Below are positions 8,465-16,369 of a DNA stretch of 64,000 nt, one piece after another. Location of the stretch: the NCBI RefSeq assembly GCF_010858045.1, contig NZ_JAAGVC010000001.1:192061-256060 (forward strand), written 5' to 3'. The translations under genes were made by a program, and so were the position numbers. Source of the DNA: Nocardia cyriacigeorgica (GTDB lineage Bacteria > Actinomycetota > Actinomycetes > Mycobacteriales > Mycobacteriaceae). Under the pieces are notes generated by a model. The model did no database searches. It saw only the letters and a program-made list of their open reading frames with translations, and was not told the origin of the DNA. The stretch's first letter is position 1; every line of letters begins with the position of its first letter.

Positions 8465-9687
8465 TAGTAGCGTCCCCCGTCGAACTGGTCCGAGCCGAAC
8501 TGTTCGGGGGCCGCACCGGTGGTGACCTCGCGGGCACCGATCAGGCGCAGGTAGGCGGCGGTCATCTCGAGTCGAAGAGCGAGGACGGCGAGGCGTTCCA
8601 GATCGCCGCCGCGCGCGCGTGTCTCGCCCTCGGTTTCCTCCGGCTTCGGGGCCGAGGGATCGGTGAGGTCGCTGCGCAGCAGCTCGAGGTCGGCGGCGAC
8701 CAGGTCGGCGTCCACCAGGCCGGATCCGGCGCCGGAGAAGATGGCGAGTTTGCGGCGCGCGGCCACCTCGTCGGGGTCGGTGCTGAGCACCAGCACCCGC
8801 ATCCGCTCGACCGGAGCCGGACCGTCGAGCTGCTCGTCGTGGAACAGCGGGTCGTAGTCGGGGGCGGTTTCGCCCGTCGCTGCGATCATGCGCGGATGCG
8901 CGGCGACGGCGCCCGCGAGGTCGACCGCGGTGGCGATGCGCCCCGCCGACTGCAACAGCACCTCGGCGGCGTGGCCCGCGAGTTCGGTGGCGGCGGGAGA
9001 ATCGCCCGCGAGCACCAGCGCACGCTGCTGCATCCGGGTGGCCAGGGTCTTGGCCGGATTGCGGAAGGCCTCGTGCTGGGGACCGTCGCGCAGCGCTTCG
9101 GCGTCCACCAGATCGGCCAGATCGCCCAGCGCGGGCAGCGACGGCGCACTGCGGGCGGGGTCGATCGCCCGCAGGACGGCGATACCGATCGCCAGATAAC
9201 GCAGCAGCCGGTTGTGATCCAGGACCGGCAGCCGCGGCGAGAGCAGGGCCGAGCGGCCCGCCGCGACCGCCCGCAGCGGGCCCTCGTGCGGTGCGGCGAC
9301 GATGACTTCCGCGCCGCGCCGCTGGGCCCGGTCGACGGCGTCGACGAGCCGCGGATCGCCCGCGTCGTCGCCGGCGACCACCACGACGTCGAGCGGACCG
9401 ACCCACGGCGGCACCGCGACCACGGGCACGATCGGCAGGCCTGCTCGATCCCCGAGCGCGGTGATCAGCAGCCGCGCCGCGCGGGTGGCCCGGCCGGGTC
9501 CACAGACGAAGACAAGGCTGCGTGGGCGCAGACCGTCCAGCCGCTCCAGGATGCCCTCGTCGACGGCGGCCGCGGTAGCGCGGATCTGGGCGCCACCGGA
9601 TGCGGCCGAGCGTAGGGCGCCGCCGCTGTCGGCAGCCTCGAGCGACTCCGCGTCGTCGAGGTCGAGCACCGGTGTTCCAGCGATCAT
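8464..9687 (-). CDS. SIS-domain/TobH-like protein between pmmA and manA
   Basis: A 407-residue Ala-rich protein that resembles the phosphosugar-isomerase (SIS)-fold proteins found between pmmA and manA throughout mycobacteria and nocardiae (often named TobH-like). Visible segments are RSLVFVCGPGRATRAARLL (about 55-75) and DVVVVAGDDAGDPRLVDAV, both Rossmann-like, and a bifunctional phosphoglucose/phosphomannose isomerase-like second half. No catalytic residues were assigned. The ATG at 9687 sits 11 nt after GGGGAGG; an upstream in-frame GTG lies too close to the same site. Its place in the mannose operon suggests a role in hexose-phosphate interconversion, but this is inference. Confidence 0.75.
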   Translation of the reverse strand: MIAGTPVLDLDDAESLEAADSGGALRSAASGGAQIRATAAAVDEGILERLDGLRPRSLVFVCGPGRATRAARLLITALGDRAGLPIVPVVAVPPWVGPLDVVVVAGDDAGDPRLVDAVDRAQRRGAEVIVAAPHEGPLRAVAAGRSALLSPRLPVLDHNRLLRYLAIGIAVLRAIDPARSAPSLPALGDLADLVDAEALRDGPQHEAFRNPAKTLATRMQQRALVLAGDSPAATELAGHAAEVLLQSAGRIATAVDLAGAVAAHPRMIAATGETAPDYDPLFHDEQLDGPAPVERMRVLVLSTDPDEVAARRKLAIFSGAGSGLVDADLVAADLELLRSDLTDPSAPKPEETEGETRARGGDLERLAVLALRLEMTAAYLRLIGAREVTTGAAPEQFGSDQFDGGRY

Positions 9688-9803
9688 CGGGCGTCCCACC
9701 TCCCCTCATCGCGCTGTGTTCGCCGTCGGCCCGCACCCTTCGATGTGCTGTCCACCGGGACCGTGCCACTCCGGATGGGGCCGGGCGAATCCAAGGTCTG
9801 TGC

Positions 9804-10055
9804 TTCCACTATTCCAGTCGGGAACCGACTATGCCCGGGATCCAGGGTTGGGAAGATCGCTCTGTCCCGGTGCTCGAATCCCGAGCGTGTGATTCCTTTC
9901 CTCAGTAATTCCACTATCCCAGTCAGGACCTGACGGTGCTCAGGATCTCGCGTTGGGCGGAGCCGTCTGCTTCCTCGGGCGAATCTCGTGCATGTCATTC
10001 CTTTTCTGAGTAGTTCCACTATCCCAGTCAGGACCTGACGGTGCTCAGGATCTCG
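9804..10055. repeat. three 105-nt tandem copies of the pmmA 3' end
   Basis: Copies start at 9804, 9909 and 10014, exactly 105 nt apart; the last runs into pmmA and contains its stop codon. The first 42 nt of the second and third copies are identical. On the minus strand the middle copy still encodes a pmmA-like tail (SPEEADGSAQREILSTVRS then stop) and the oldest copy has lost it. Each copy keeps a palindrome: GTCAGG-A-CCTGAC in the two newer ones and GTCGG-GAA-CCGAC in the oldest. The remaining sequence at 9688-9803 shows nothing further. Confidence 0.85.
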
Positions 10056-11404
10056 GTCACGAGTGCGTCTACTTCCTCCGGCGATCTGGCTTCGACGTTC
10101 AGACGTAGCAGCGGTTCGGTATTGGAGGCGCGCAGGTTGAACCACGCGTGGTCGGGTAGGTACACGGTGACGCCGTCGAGGCGGTCCACCGACACCACCC
10201 GGTCGGCGAAGGCGTCCAGCACCGCGCCGGTGCGTTCGGCGGCGTCGTCGACGGTGGAGTTGATCTCGCCGGAGGCCGCGTAGCTGTTGTAGGAGGCCAT
10301 CAGCTCCGAAACCGGGCGGTCCTTCTCGCCGAGCGCGGCCAGCACGTGCAGCGCGGCCAGCATGCCGGAGTCGGCGCCCCAGAAATCCCGGAAGTAGTAG
10401 TGCGCGGAGTGCTCGCCGCCGAACACCGCGCCGGTGGCCGCCATCTGCTGCTTGATGAAGGAATGGCCCACCCGGGTACGCACCGGGGTGCCGCCCAGTT
10501 CGGTGACGAGTTCGGGCACCGCGCGCGAGGTGATCAGGTTGTGGATGATCACCGCGCCCGGCTCCTTGCCGAGTTCGCGTTCGGCGACCAGCGCGGTGAT
10601 CGCCGACGGCGAGACCGGATCACCGTTCTCGTCGACGACGAAACAGCGGTCGGCGTCGCCGTCGAAGGCCAGGCCGATATCGGCGCCGCTGGTGCGGACC
10701 AGCTGCTGGAGGTCGATCAGGTTCTTCGGGTCGAGCGGGTTGGCCTCGTGGTTGGGGAAGCTGCCGTCGAGTTCGAAGTACAGCGGCACGATCTTCACCT
10801 GCGGCAGGGCGCCGAGTACCGCGGGGACGGTGTGACCACCCATCCCGTTGCCCGCGTCCACGGCGATCGTCAACGAGCGGATGCCGGACAGGTCGACCAG
10901 TTCACGCAGGAAGCCCGCGTAGTCGTCGAGCAGGTCGGTCTCGGTGGCGGTGCCGCGCGGGCCGTCGTAGCCGGGCACGCCCGCGGTCACCTCGGCGGCG
11001 ATGGTGGCCAGGCCGGTGTCCTGACCGACCGGCAGCGCCTTCGCGCGGCACAGCTTGATGCCGTTGTACTGGGCGGGGTTGTGGCTGGCGGTGAACATCG
11101 CGCCGGGGCAATCCAGCTTGCCGGAGGCGAAGTAGAGCTGATCGGTGGAGGCCAGGCCGATGTGCACCACATCGAGGCCCTGCCCGAGCACGCCCTCGGC
11201 GAAGGCGGCCGCCAGTTTGGGGGAGGAGTCGCGCATATCGTGTCCGATGACGATGCGCCGCGCGTTCTCGGCGCGCATCAGCCGCGCGAACGAAGCGCCT
11301 ACGTCGGAGACGAATTCGGCGTCGATCTGGTCACCGACCACACCGCGTACGTCGTAGGCCTTGATCACCGCGTTCACGAAATCGGCAGAGCGGGCGACTG
11401 TCAT
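10028..11404 (-). CDS. pmmA: phosphomannomutase/phosphoglucomutase
   Basis: A 458-residue alpha-D-phosphohexomutase that converts mannose-6-P to mannose-1-P, between manA and the guanylyltransferase. The phosphoserine loop is TASHNP with Ser107, the metal loop is FDGDADR in the middle, the sugar-recognition loop is GGEHSAHYYF, and the C-terminal phosphate-binding loop is RASNTEPLLRL. All four domains are present at normal length. The ATG at 11404 lies 7 nt after TAGGGT, so the transcript is probably leaderless; a GTG 9 nt upstream is an alternative. The 3' end is duplicated twice downstream (see the repeat entry). Preference for mannose over glucose follows from context. Confidence 0.93.
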   Translation of the reverse strand: MTVARSADFVNAVIKAYDVRGVVGDQIDAEFVSDVGASFARLMRAENARRIVIGHDMRDSSPKLAAAFAEGVLGQGLDVVHIGLASTDQLYFASGKLDCPGAMFTASHNPAQYNGIKLCRAKALPVGQDTGLATIAAEVTAGVPGYDGPRGTATETDLLDDYAGFLRELVDLSGIRSLTIAVDAGNGMGGHTVPAVLGALPQVKIVPLYFELDGSFPNHEANPLDPKNLIDLQQLVRTSGADIGLAFDGDADRCFVVDENGDPVSPSAITALVAERELGKEPGAVIIHNLITSRAVPELVTELGGTPVRTRVGHSFIKQQMAATGAVFGGEHSAHYYFRDFWGADSGMLAALHVLAALGEKDRPVSELMASYNSYAASGEINSTVDDAAERTGAVLDAFADRVVSVDRLDGVTVYLPDHAWFNLRASNTEPLLRLNVEARSPEEVDALVTEILSTVRS

Positions 11405-11411
11405 AGCGAAC

Positions 11412-11417
11412 ACCCTA
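11412..11417 (-). promoter_or_regulatory. -10 element of pmmA, leaderless
   Basis: Read on the minus strand, TAGGGT is followed by 7 nt and then the ATG at 11404. Confidence 0.5.
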
Positions 11418-11472
11418 GTGCCCGGTCGGTGTGGCGCTCACATGGTCCCGGCGATTGCCCGCGGGCACGGCC

Positions 11473-11862
11473 TCAGCTGGGCGGATCGGGCAGCACACGC
11501 AGATGTCCACGGCGCCCCGTGCGGGTGGTGCGCGGCGGTGGAGGCGTGTAATCGCGGTAGCCGCGCTGGTCGGGTTCGGGCGGGCGACGGCGTAGTCCGG
11601 CTTCGCGGACCGCCTCGGCCAGTGCCGTCAGATCGTCGTCGTCGGGTGTGCTGGAGGAGAATCCGCCTTCGTGCCGGACCATGTCCCAGCCCTTGGGTGC
11701 GGTGATGCGCGAGGCGTGGGTCTCGCAGAGGTCCCAGGAGTGGGGTTCGGCTACCGTCGCGAGCGGACCGACCACCGCGGTGGAGTCCGAGTAGACATAG
11801 GTGAGCGTCGCGACGGCCGGATTCTTGCAACCTGGTCGGCAGCAACGACGCATGGGAATCAC
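11473..11862 (-). CDS. DUF3499 family protein
   Basis: A 129-residue protein (126 if it starts at the ATG at 11853) of the actinobacterial DUF3499 family. The N-terminus holds paired cysteines in MRRCCRPGCKNPAVATLTY and later SWDLCETHASRI, giving a probable small zinc site. The C-terminus is Pro/Arg-rich and disordered. Its function is unknown. It always seems to travel with pmmA and whiB2 in this order. The upstream GTG at 11862 and the ATG at 11853 are both possible starts; neither has a strong ribosome-binding site. Confidence 0.85.
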   Translation of the reverse strand: MIPMRRCCRPGCKNPAVATLTYVYSDSTAVVGPLATVAEPHSWDLCETHASRITAPKGWDMVRHEGGFSSSTPDDDDLTALAEAVREAGLRRRPPEPDQRGYRDYTPPPPRTTRTGRRGHLRVLPDPPS

Positions 11863-11993
11863 GCCAGTGAGAGTAACCCCCTTGACGGCCGGGAGTGGGC
11901 AGACACGCTCAGTGAATCCCGTCCTATCGGCGCGTCGTGCATCACTCGGCCGGGGTCAGCGGGGGATTTCCGGGCCGATGCCCCCGGCCGGGA

Positions 11994-12473
11994 TCAGTTC
12001 GGTTCGGGGTCGATGACGTCCGGATCGACGCCGAGATAGGTGGCGATCTGCTGGACCAGAACCTCGCGCAGCAGATCCACGAGATCGTCCGGATCGCCTG
12101 CCCGCAGTTCGAGCGGTTTGCGGAACAGCACCACGCGAGCGCGGATCGGAGTGCCGTGCCGGTCGACGCCGGCCGGGATGAGCCGCGACAGCGGTACCGG
12201 ACCGTCGGCCACGACCTCGTCCGGCCAGGTGACCGAATCAGGGTGCAGCGGACGGATTTTCGGCACGTCATCGACGGCGATATCGAGTTTCGTGAGCCGG
12301 TCGTGCCACCGCGAATCCAGCGGAGCGAACGCCTCGAGCACCAGGCGGTCGAACTTCTGCCCGCGGGTGCGCCAGGCGGGGACCGTCGGCGGCAGCATCG
12401 GCCCGCGTACCCCGCGGCCGCGGCGGGTCACCGACCGGGCTGTCGGGGGACGACGATTGCGCGAACGTGCCAT
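11994..12473 (-). CDS. metallopeptidase-family (zincin-like) protein lacking HExxH
   Basis: A 159-residue member of the small zincin-like family found beside whiB2. The basic N-terminus (MARSRNRRPPTARS) is followed by the core RARVVLFRKPLELRAGDPDDL. At the place where the family normally has the zinc motif HExxH the sequence reads LREVLVQQIATYLGVDPDVID, so neither histidine nor the catalytic glutamate is present. It is therefore probably not an active protease and may have kept only a structural or binding role. The ATG at 12473 lies 7 nt after TAACGT, indicating a leaderless start. Confidence 0.8.
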   Translation of the reverse strand: MARSRNRRPPTARSVTRRGRGVRGPMLPPTVPAWRTRGQKFDRLVLEAFAPLDSRWHDRLTKLDIAVDDVPKIRPLHPDSVTWPDEVVADGPVPLSRLIPAGVDRHGTPIRARVVLFRKPLELRAGDPDDLVDLLREVLVQQIATYLGVDPDVIDPEPN

Positions 12474-12480
12474 ACCGCAA

Positions 12481-12486
12481 ACGTTA
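12481..12486 (-). promoter_or_regulatory. -10 element, leaderless start at 12473
   Basis: On the minus strand TAACGT is separated by 7 nt from the ATG of the zincin-like gene. Confidence 0.5.
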
Positions 12487-12565
12487 GTCAGGTGCGGTTG
12501 CCCACCTCGGCCCGCCCCGGCCGCAGGCGCCGAGGCGGGCCGGCCGGGACCTGTCCGGTCCTTGC

Positions 12566-12967
12566 TCAGCCGATGCCGCGCTTGAGCCTGCGGCGCTCGC
12601 GTTCGGACAACCCGCCCCAGATGCCGAACCGTTCATCGTGTGCGAGTGCGTATTCCAGGCACTCGTCCCGTACCTCGCAGCCCATGCAGATCCGTTTCGC
12701 CTCACGGGTCGAGCCGCCCTTCTCGGGGAAGAACGCCTCCGGATCGGTCTGCGCGCACAGGGCACGTTCCTGCCACTGTTCTTCGATCGACTCGAACATC
12801 TCGTCGAAACCCGGCACGACCAAGCTGAGTCGGGGCGCCGAGTCTCGCTCACCCCCCTCGTGGTCCTTCCACCCGGCCTCTGCGCAGACGCTACGTGCTG
12901 CGCCTGCCGTGGAATCGGTTTGCGATACGCCGCCCGGCATGCCCGAAGGGGCCAGCTCATTGGCCAT
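12566..12967 (-). CDS. whiB2: WhiB2/WhmD-type iron-sulfur regulator
   Basis: A 133-residue WhiB protein. Four cysteines at 71, 94, 97 and 103 (C-x22-C-x2-C-x5-C) bind a 4Fe-4S cluster. GIWGG at 115-119 is the WhiB turn and SERERRRLKR is the basic DNA-contact tail. A 60-residue N-terminal extension and its position beside fbiA identify the WhiB2/WhmD branch, which is essential for septation in mycobacteria. The ATG at 12967 follows GAGGAGG by 7 nt. The upstream intergenic region carries a perfect LexA-type box at 13086-13103, which would link this division regulator to DNA damage if functional. Confidence 0.92.
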   Translation of the reverse strand: MANELAPSGMPGGVSQTDSTAGAARSVCAEAGWKDHEGGERDSAPRLSLVVPGFDEMFESIEEQWQERALCAQTDPEAFFPEKGGSTREAKRICMGCEVRDECLEYALAHDERFGIWGGLSERERRRLKRGIG

Positions 12968-13085
12968 CGCTCCGCCTCCTCACTGTGTGTTAGCGCAGAA
13001 TGCTTCTTTCCGCCGGACCAACACGCCTACCGACGGCACTACTCCGCGACGTTGTCTCGCGGACATCCCCGAGCATGCCGTCCCG

Positions 13086-13103
13086 TTCGAACATTCGTTC
13101 GAA
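13086..13103. promoter_or_regulatory. perfect LexA/SOS box
   Basis: TTCGAAC-ATTC-GTTCGAA matches the mycobacterial LexA consensus TCGAAC-N4-GTTCGA at every fixed position, and the symmetry extends one base further on each side. It lies 119 nt upstream of whiB2 and about 210 nt upstream of fbiA, in a 344-nt divergent intergenic region (12968-13311) that holds no gene. Confidence 0.75.
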
Positions 13104-13154
13104 AAACCGTTCGCGCCTTGAACTCTCGCGCGATCCCGGAATGACATGACTGTG

Positions 13155-13184
13155 ATTAGACACGCCGGACGCAGCGATGGTCAA
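13155..13184 (-). promoter_or_regulatory. candidate whiB2 promoter
   Basis: On the minus strand TTGACC (13184-13179) and TCTAAT (13160-13155) are 18 nt apart. Transcription from here would place the LexA box about 45-60 nt into a leader of roughly 180 nt. Confidence 0.35.
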
Positions 13185-13297
13185 GCCGCTGTCGCTATTC
13201 CGTTACTATCCGGCAGCGCTTTCGAAGACGATCTTGAACCATCACATAGCAAATGACCAGCAAATATAGGTCCGAGCGCGGCCGATCGAGGGGCGCT

Positions 13298-13303
13298 TAG
13301 GCT
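13298..13303 (+). promoter_or_regulatory. -10 element of fbiA
   Basis: TAGGCT lies 8 nt before the GTG at 13312, which fits a leaderless or nearly leaderless fbiA transcript. Confidence 0.4.
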
Positions 13304-13311
13304 ATGTGGAT

Positions 13312-14310
13312 GTGACTTCAGAACAAGCGGACATCGCACCCGTCAATGGGCCCCGCATCGCCGTCCTGGTCGGCGGAGTGGGTGGTGCGCGGTTCCTTCA
13401 GGGTGTTCGGGAACTTCTCCCCGAAGCCGACGTTTCGGCGATCGTCAATGTCGGCGACGACGTGTGGATGCACGGGCTCCGAATTTGTCCCGACCTCGAT
13501 ACCTGCATGTATACCCTCGGTGGCGGCATCGATACCGAACGCGGCTGGGGCCGGGTGGGCGAAACCTGGCACGCCAAGGAAGAGCTGGCGAAATACCACG
13601 CGCAGCCGGACTGGTTCGGTCTGGGTGACCGCGATATCGCCACCCACTTGGTTCGCACGGAAATGCTGAACGCCGGTTACCCGCTATCTGCGGTGACCGA
13701 AGCGCTGTGCAATCGATGGCAACCCGGTGTGAAACTGATCCCGGCAACCGATGATCGATGTGAAACCCACGTCGTTGTCAGTGACCCGGACAACCCTGGC
13801 GAACGCCGCGCGATCCATTTTCAAGAGTGGTGGGTTCGATACCGCGCGGGTATCGAAACTCATGGATTCGCCACAATCGGCGCGGATCAAGCCAAACCGG
13901 CGCCAAATGTGATCGATGTCATAGGATCTGCCGATGTGGTCTTGCTCGCACCCTCGAACCCGGTGGTGAGTATCGGAGCCATTCTCGCGGTGCCCGGCAT
14001 CCGCGGCGCACTGCGCACCACCGACGCGAAGGTCATCGGCATCTCGCCGGTGATCGACGGAAAACCGTTGCGCGGCATGGCCGATGAGTGCCTGTCGGTG
14101 ATCGGGGTGGAAACCTCGGCCGAGGCGGTCGGCCGGCATTACGGCGCGCGCTCGGCGACCGGCATCCTGGACGGCTGGCTGGTGCACACCACCGACACCG
14201 CCGAGGTGCCGGGCGTCGAGGTCCGCAGCGTGCCCCTGCTGATGACCGACCCGCCGACGACCGCCGAAATGGTCCGTGCCGCACTGGATCTCGCCGGGGT
14301 CAAGCCGTGA
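13312..14310 (+). CDS. fbiA: FbiA/CofD, phosphoenolpyruvyl (2-phospholactate) transferase of F420 synthesis
   Basis: A 332-residue transferase that joins the activated phosphoenolpyruvyl or 2-phospholactyl moiety to the deazaflavin Fo, forming (dehydro)F420-0. The N-terminus [17 protein letters not shown] is the CofD signature, followed by [19 protein letters not shown] and later [14 protein letters not shown]. The length is normal. Two in-frame GTG codons (13306 and 13312) are possible; 13312 fits the -10 element better. The stop overlaps the fbiB start by 4 nt (GTGA). F420 is widespread in mycobacteria and nocardiae. Confidence 0.93.
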   Translation: MTSEQADIAPVNGPRIAVLVGGVGGARFLQGVRELLPEADVSAIVNVGDDVWMHGLRICPDLDTCMYTLGGGIDTERGWGRVGETWHAKEELAKYHAQPDWFGLGDRDIATHLVRTEMLNAGYPLSAVTEALCNRWQPGVKLIPATDDRCETHVVVSDPDNPGERRAIHFQEWWVRYRAGIETHGFATIGADQAKPAPNVIDVIGSADVVLLAPSNPVVSIGAILAVPGIRGALRTTDAKVIGISPVIDGKPLRGMADECLSVIGVETSAEAVGRHYGARSATGILDGWLVHTTDTAEVPGVEVRSVPLLMTDPPTTAEMVRAALDLAGVKP

Positions 14311-15653
14311 CCGGGCCCGCCGACCACGCCGCGGGCGAGCTGCGGCTGCTGCCGATCACCGGGCTGCCGGAATTCCGCCCGGGCGACGATCTCGCCGAAC
14401 ACATCGCCGCGCGCGCACCCTGGCTGGCCGACGGCGACGTGCTCGTGGTCACCAGCAAGATCGTCGCCAAGGTCGAGGGCCGCATCGTCGCCGCACCGTT
14501 GGACCCGGAGGAACGCGACACCGCGCGGCGGGCGCTGGTCGATCAGGAGGCCGTGCGGGTGCTGGCCCGCAAGGGGCGCACCCTCATCACCGAGAACCGG
14601 CTCGGCATCGTGCAGGCCGCCTCCGGCGTCGACGGATCGAATGTGGAGCAGGGCGAATTGGTGCTGCTGCCAGTCGATCCCGATGCCAGCGCGAAGGCGT
14701 TGCGCTCGGCGCTGGCCGAGCGGCTCGGGGTGGAGGTCGCGGTCGTGGTCACCGACACCATGGGCCGGGCCTGGCGCAACGGCCAGATCGATGCGGCGAT
14801 CGGGGCCTCCGGGCTGCGCGTGCTGCACGATTACGCGGGCGCCGTCGACGGGCAGGGCAACGAACTGCACGTCACCCAGGTGGCCATCGCCGATGAGCTG
14901 GCCGCGGCCGCCGATCTGGTGAAGGGCAAGCTCGGCGGTGTCCCGGTGGCGGTGGTGCGCGGTCTGACCCTCACCGACGATGCGTCCAGCGCAGCCGATC
15001 TCGTGCGCCGCGGCACCGACGACCTGTTCTGGCTCGGCACCGCCGAGGCGATCGAGCTCGGCCGCTCGCAGGCGGTGTTGCTGCGGCAGTCGGTGCGCGA
15101 GTTCGCGGCCGATCCGGTCGATCCGGAACGGGTGCGCGCGGCGGTGTCGGTGGCGTTGACCGCTCCCGCCCCGCATCACACCCGCCCGGTGCGCTTCGTC
15201 TGGCTGCGCGATCGCGCGCTACGGGAGCGTCTGCTGACGGCGATGGCCGACAAGTGGCGCGCCGATCTCACCGCCGACGGCCTGCCCGCCGATCGGGTGG
15301 AACGCCGGATCGCGCGCGGCCGCATCCTTTTCGACGCGCCCGAGGTGATCATCCCGTGCTGCGTGCCCGACGGCGCGCACGACTATCCGGACGACCGGCG
15401 CCGGGCCGCCGAGCAGACGATGTTCACCGTCGCGGTGGGCGCGGCCGTGCAGGGGCTGCTGGTGGCGCTGGCGACCGAGGGGCTCGGCAGCTGCTGGATC
15501 GGTTCGACCATCTTCGCGCCGGAGACCACGCGCGAGGTGCTCGGCCTGGCCGGCGACTGGAACCCGCTGGGCGCCATCGCGATCGGCCACCCGCTCGACG
15601 AGCTCGCCCCGCGCCCGCCGCGCGCGCCCGGTGACGCGCTGGTCGAGCTGTGA
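14307..15653 (+). CDS. fbiB: FbiB, bifunctional F420:L-glutamate ligase with nitroreductase-fold domain
   Basis: A 448-residue fusion typical of actinobacteria. The first half is a CofE-type ligase ([14 protein letters not shown], then [19 protein letters not shown]) that adds the poly-gamma-glutamate tail. The second half is an FMN-binding nitroreductase fold ([16 protein letters not shown]; near the end [14 protein letters not shown]) that reduces dehydro-F420-0. It starts at the GTG inside GTGA shared with the fbiA stop, and it overlaps the NUDIX gene in the same way, so three genes are translationally coupled. Confidence 0.93.
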   Translation: MTGPADHAAGELRLLPITGLPEFRPGDDLAEHIAARAPWLADGDVLVVTSKIVAKVEGRIVAAPLDPEERDTARRALVDQEAVRVLARKGRTLITENRLGIVQAASGVDGSNVEQGELVLLPVDPDASAKALRSALAERLGVEVAVVVTDTMGRAWRNGQIDAAIGASGLRVLHDYAGAVDGQGNELHVTQVAIADELAAAADLVKGKLGGVPVAVVRGLTLTDDASSAADLVRRGTDDLFWLGTAEAIELGRSQAVLLRQSVREFAADPVDPERVRAAVSVALTAPAPHHTRPVRFVWLRDRALRERLLTAMADKWRADLTADGLPADRVERRIARGRILFDAPEVIIPCCVPDGAHDYPDDRRRAAEQTMFTVAVGAAVQGLLVALATEGLGSCWIGSTIFAPETTREVLGLAGDWNPLGAIAIGHPLDELAPRPPRAPGDALVEL

Positions 15654-16168
15654 GCGCGGAGTCGCTGCACGCCTCGGCGACCGAGCTGCTCGAGGCGTGG
15701 TCGCCCGCCGTGGGGCCGGACGCTTCGCTGCGCGAGGCGATGCTCGCGTTTCTCGGCTCCGCACCGCGCGGATGTCTGCGTGAGCACGCCGCCGGGCACA
15801 TCACCGCTTCGGCGGTGGTGTTCTCCGCCGACGGCGACGAGGTCTTGCTGACGCTGCATCCGCGGGTCGGCCGGTGGATTCAGCTCGGCGGGCATTGCGA
15901 GGAGAACGACCGCACGGTGGCCGATGCCGCGCTGCGTGAGGCCACCGAGGAATCGGGCATCGCCGGGCTGCGCTTGGAGCCCGGCCTCTACGGCGCCCAG
16001 GCGCATCCGATCACCTGCTCACTCGGGGTGCCGACCCGGCATCTCGATCTGCTGTTCCGGATCACCGCGCCGGCGGGGGCGGTGCCGGTGCGCAGCGCCG
16101 AGTCGACGGATCTGCGGTGGTGGCCGGTCGGCGCGTTGCCGGACGATGCCGATGTGCTGATTCGCTGA
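15650..16168 (+). CDS. NUDIX hydrolase
   Basis: A 172-residue NUDIX protein. The Nudix box is read as [25 protein letters not shown], with the REATEE metal-binding glutamates intact and a one- or two-residue variation at its start. A 45-residue helical extension precedes the domain. The substrate is unknown; the third position in the fbiAB unit with a 4-nt GTGA overlap suggests a role near F420 or nucleotide clean-up. No signal peptide or membrane segment is present. Confidence 0.85.
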   Translation: MSAESLHASATELLEAWSPAVGPDASLREAMLAFLGSAPRGCLREHAAGHITASAVVFSADGDEVLLTLHPRVGRWIQLGGHCEENDRTVADAALREATEESGIAGLRLEPGLYGAQAHPITCSLGVPTRHLDLLFRITAPAGAVPVRSAESTDLRWWPVGALPDDADVLIR

Positions 16169-16184
16169 CCACCATCGGCCGTCA

Positions 16185-16217
16185 CAGGGCGCCCGCACAG
16201 CCTGTGCGGGCGCCCTG
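16185..16217 (+). terminator. strong hairpin ending the fbiAB-NUDIX operon
   Basis: A 16-nt arm (16185-16200, CAGGGCGCCCGCACAG) is perfectly complementary to 16202-16217. It lacks a clear U-run but is very stable. Confidence 0.7.
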
Positions 16218-16263
16218 GTCATGTCCAGGAGATCACGGCCCGGTCACCAGGTCACAGACGCTT

Positions 16264-16283
16264 TACAAATTGATCGGTTTGTA
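16264..16283. promoter_or_regulatory. alkB operator overlapping the promoter
   Basis: TACAAA (16264-16269) and TTTGTA (16278-16283) form perfect inverted arms around 8 nt. A -10-like TATAGA begins at 16282, so the operator overlaps the promoter. A TetR regulator is encoded at the end of the same operon. Confidence 0.55.
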
Positions 16284-16330
16284 TAGACCGAGGACAAAGC
16301 AAGGGCTATCGTCAACTTCACGTGGTAGTG

Positions 16331-16348
16331 CACATCACATGTGATGTG
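16331..16348. promoter_or_regulatory. 18-bp perfect palindrome before alkB
   Basis: CACATCACA-TGTGATGTG is a perfect palindrome ending 7 nt before the ribosome-binding site of alkB1. It may be a second regulator site or an RNA hairpin in the leader. Confidence 0.5.
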
Positions 16349-16369
16349 TGTCGCATGGAGGAGACGACG

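Noticed and set aside
8464..9769. One 841-codon fusion reading from the TobH-like region into manA
   Set aside because: The upstream part is in the wrong frame of the real TobH-like gene; manA begins at the GTG in TAGTG.
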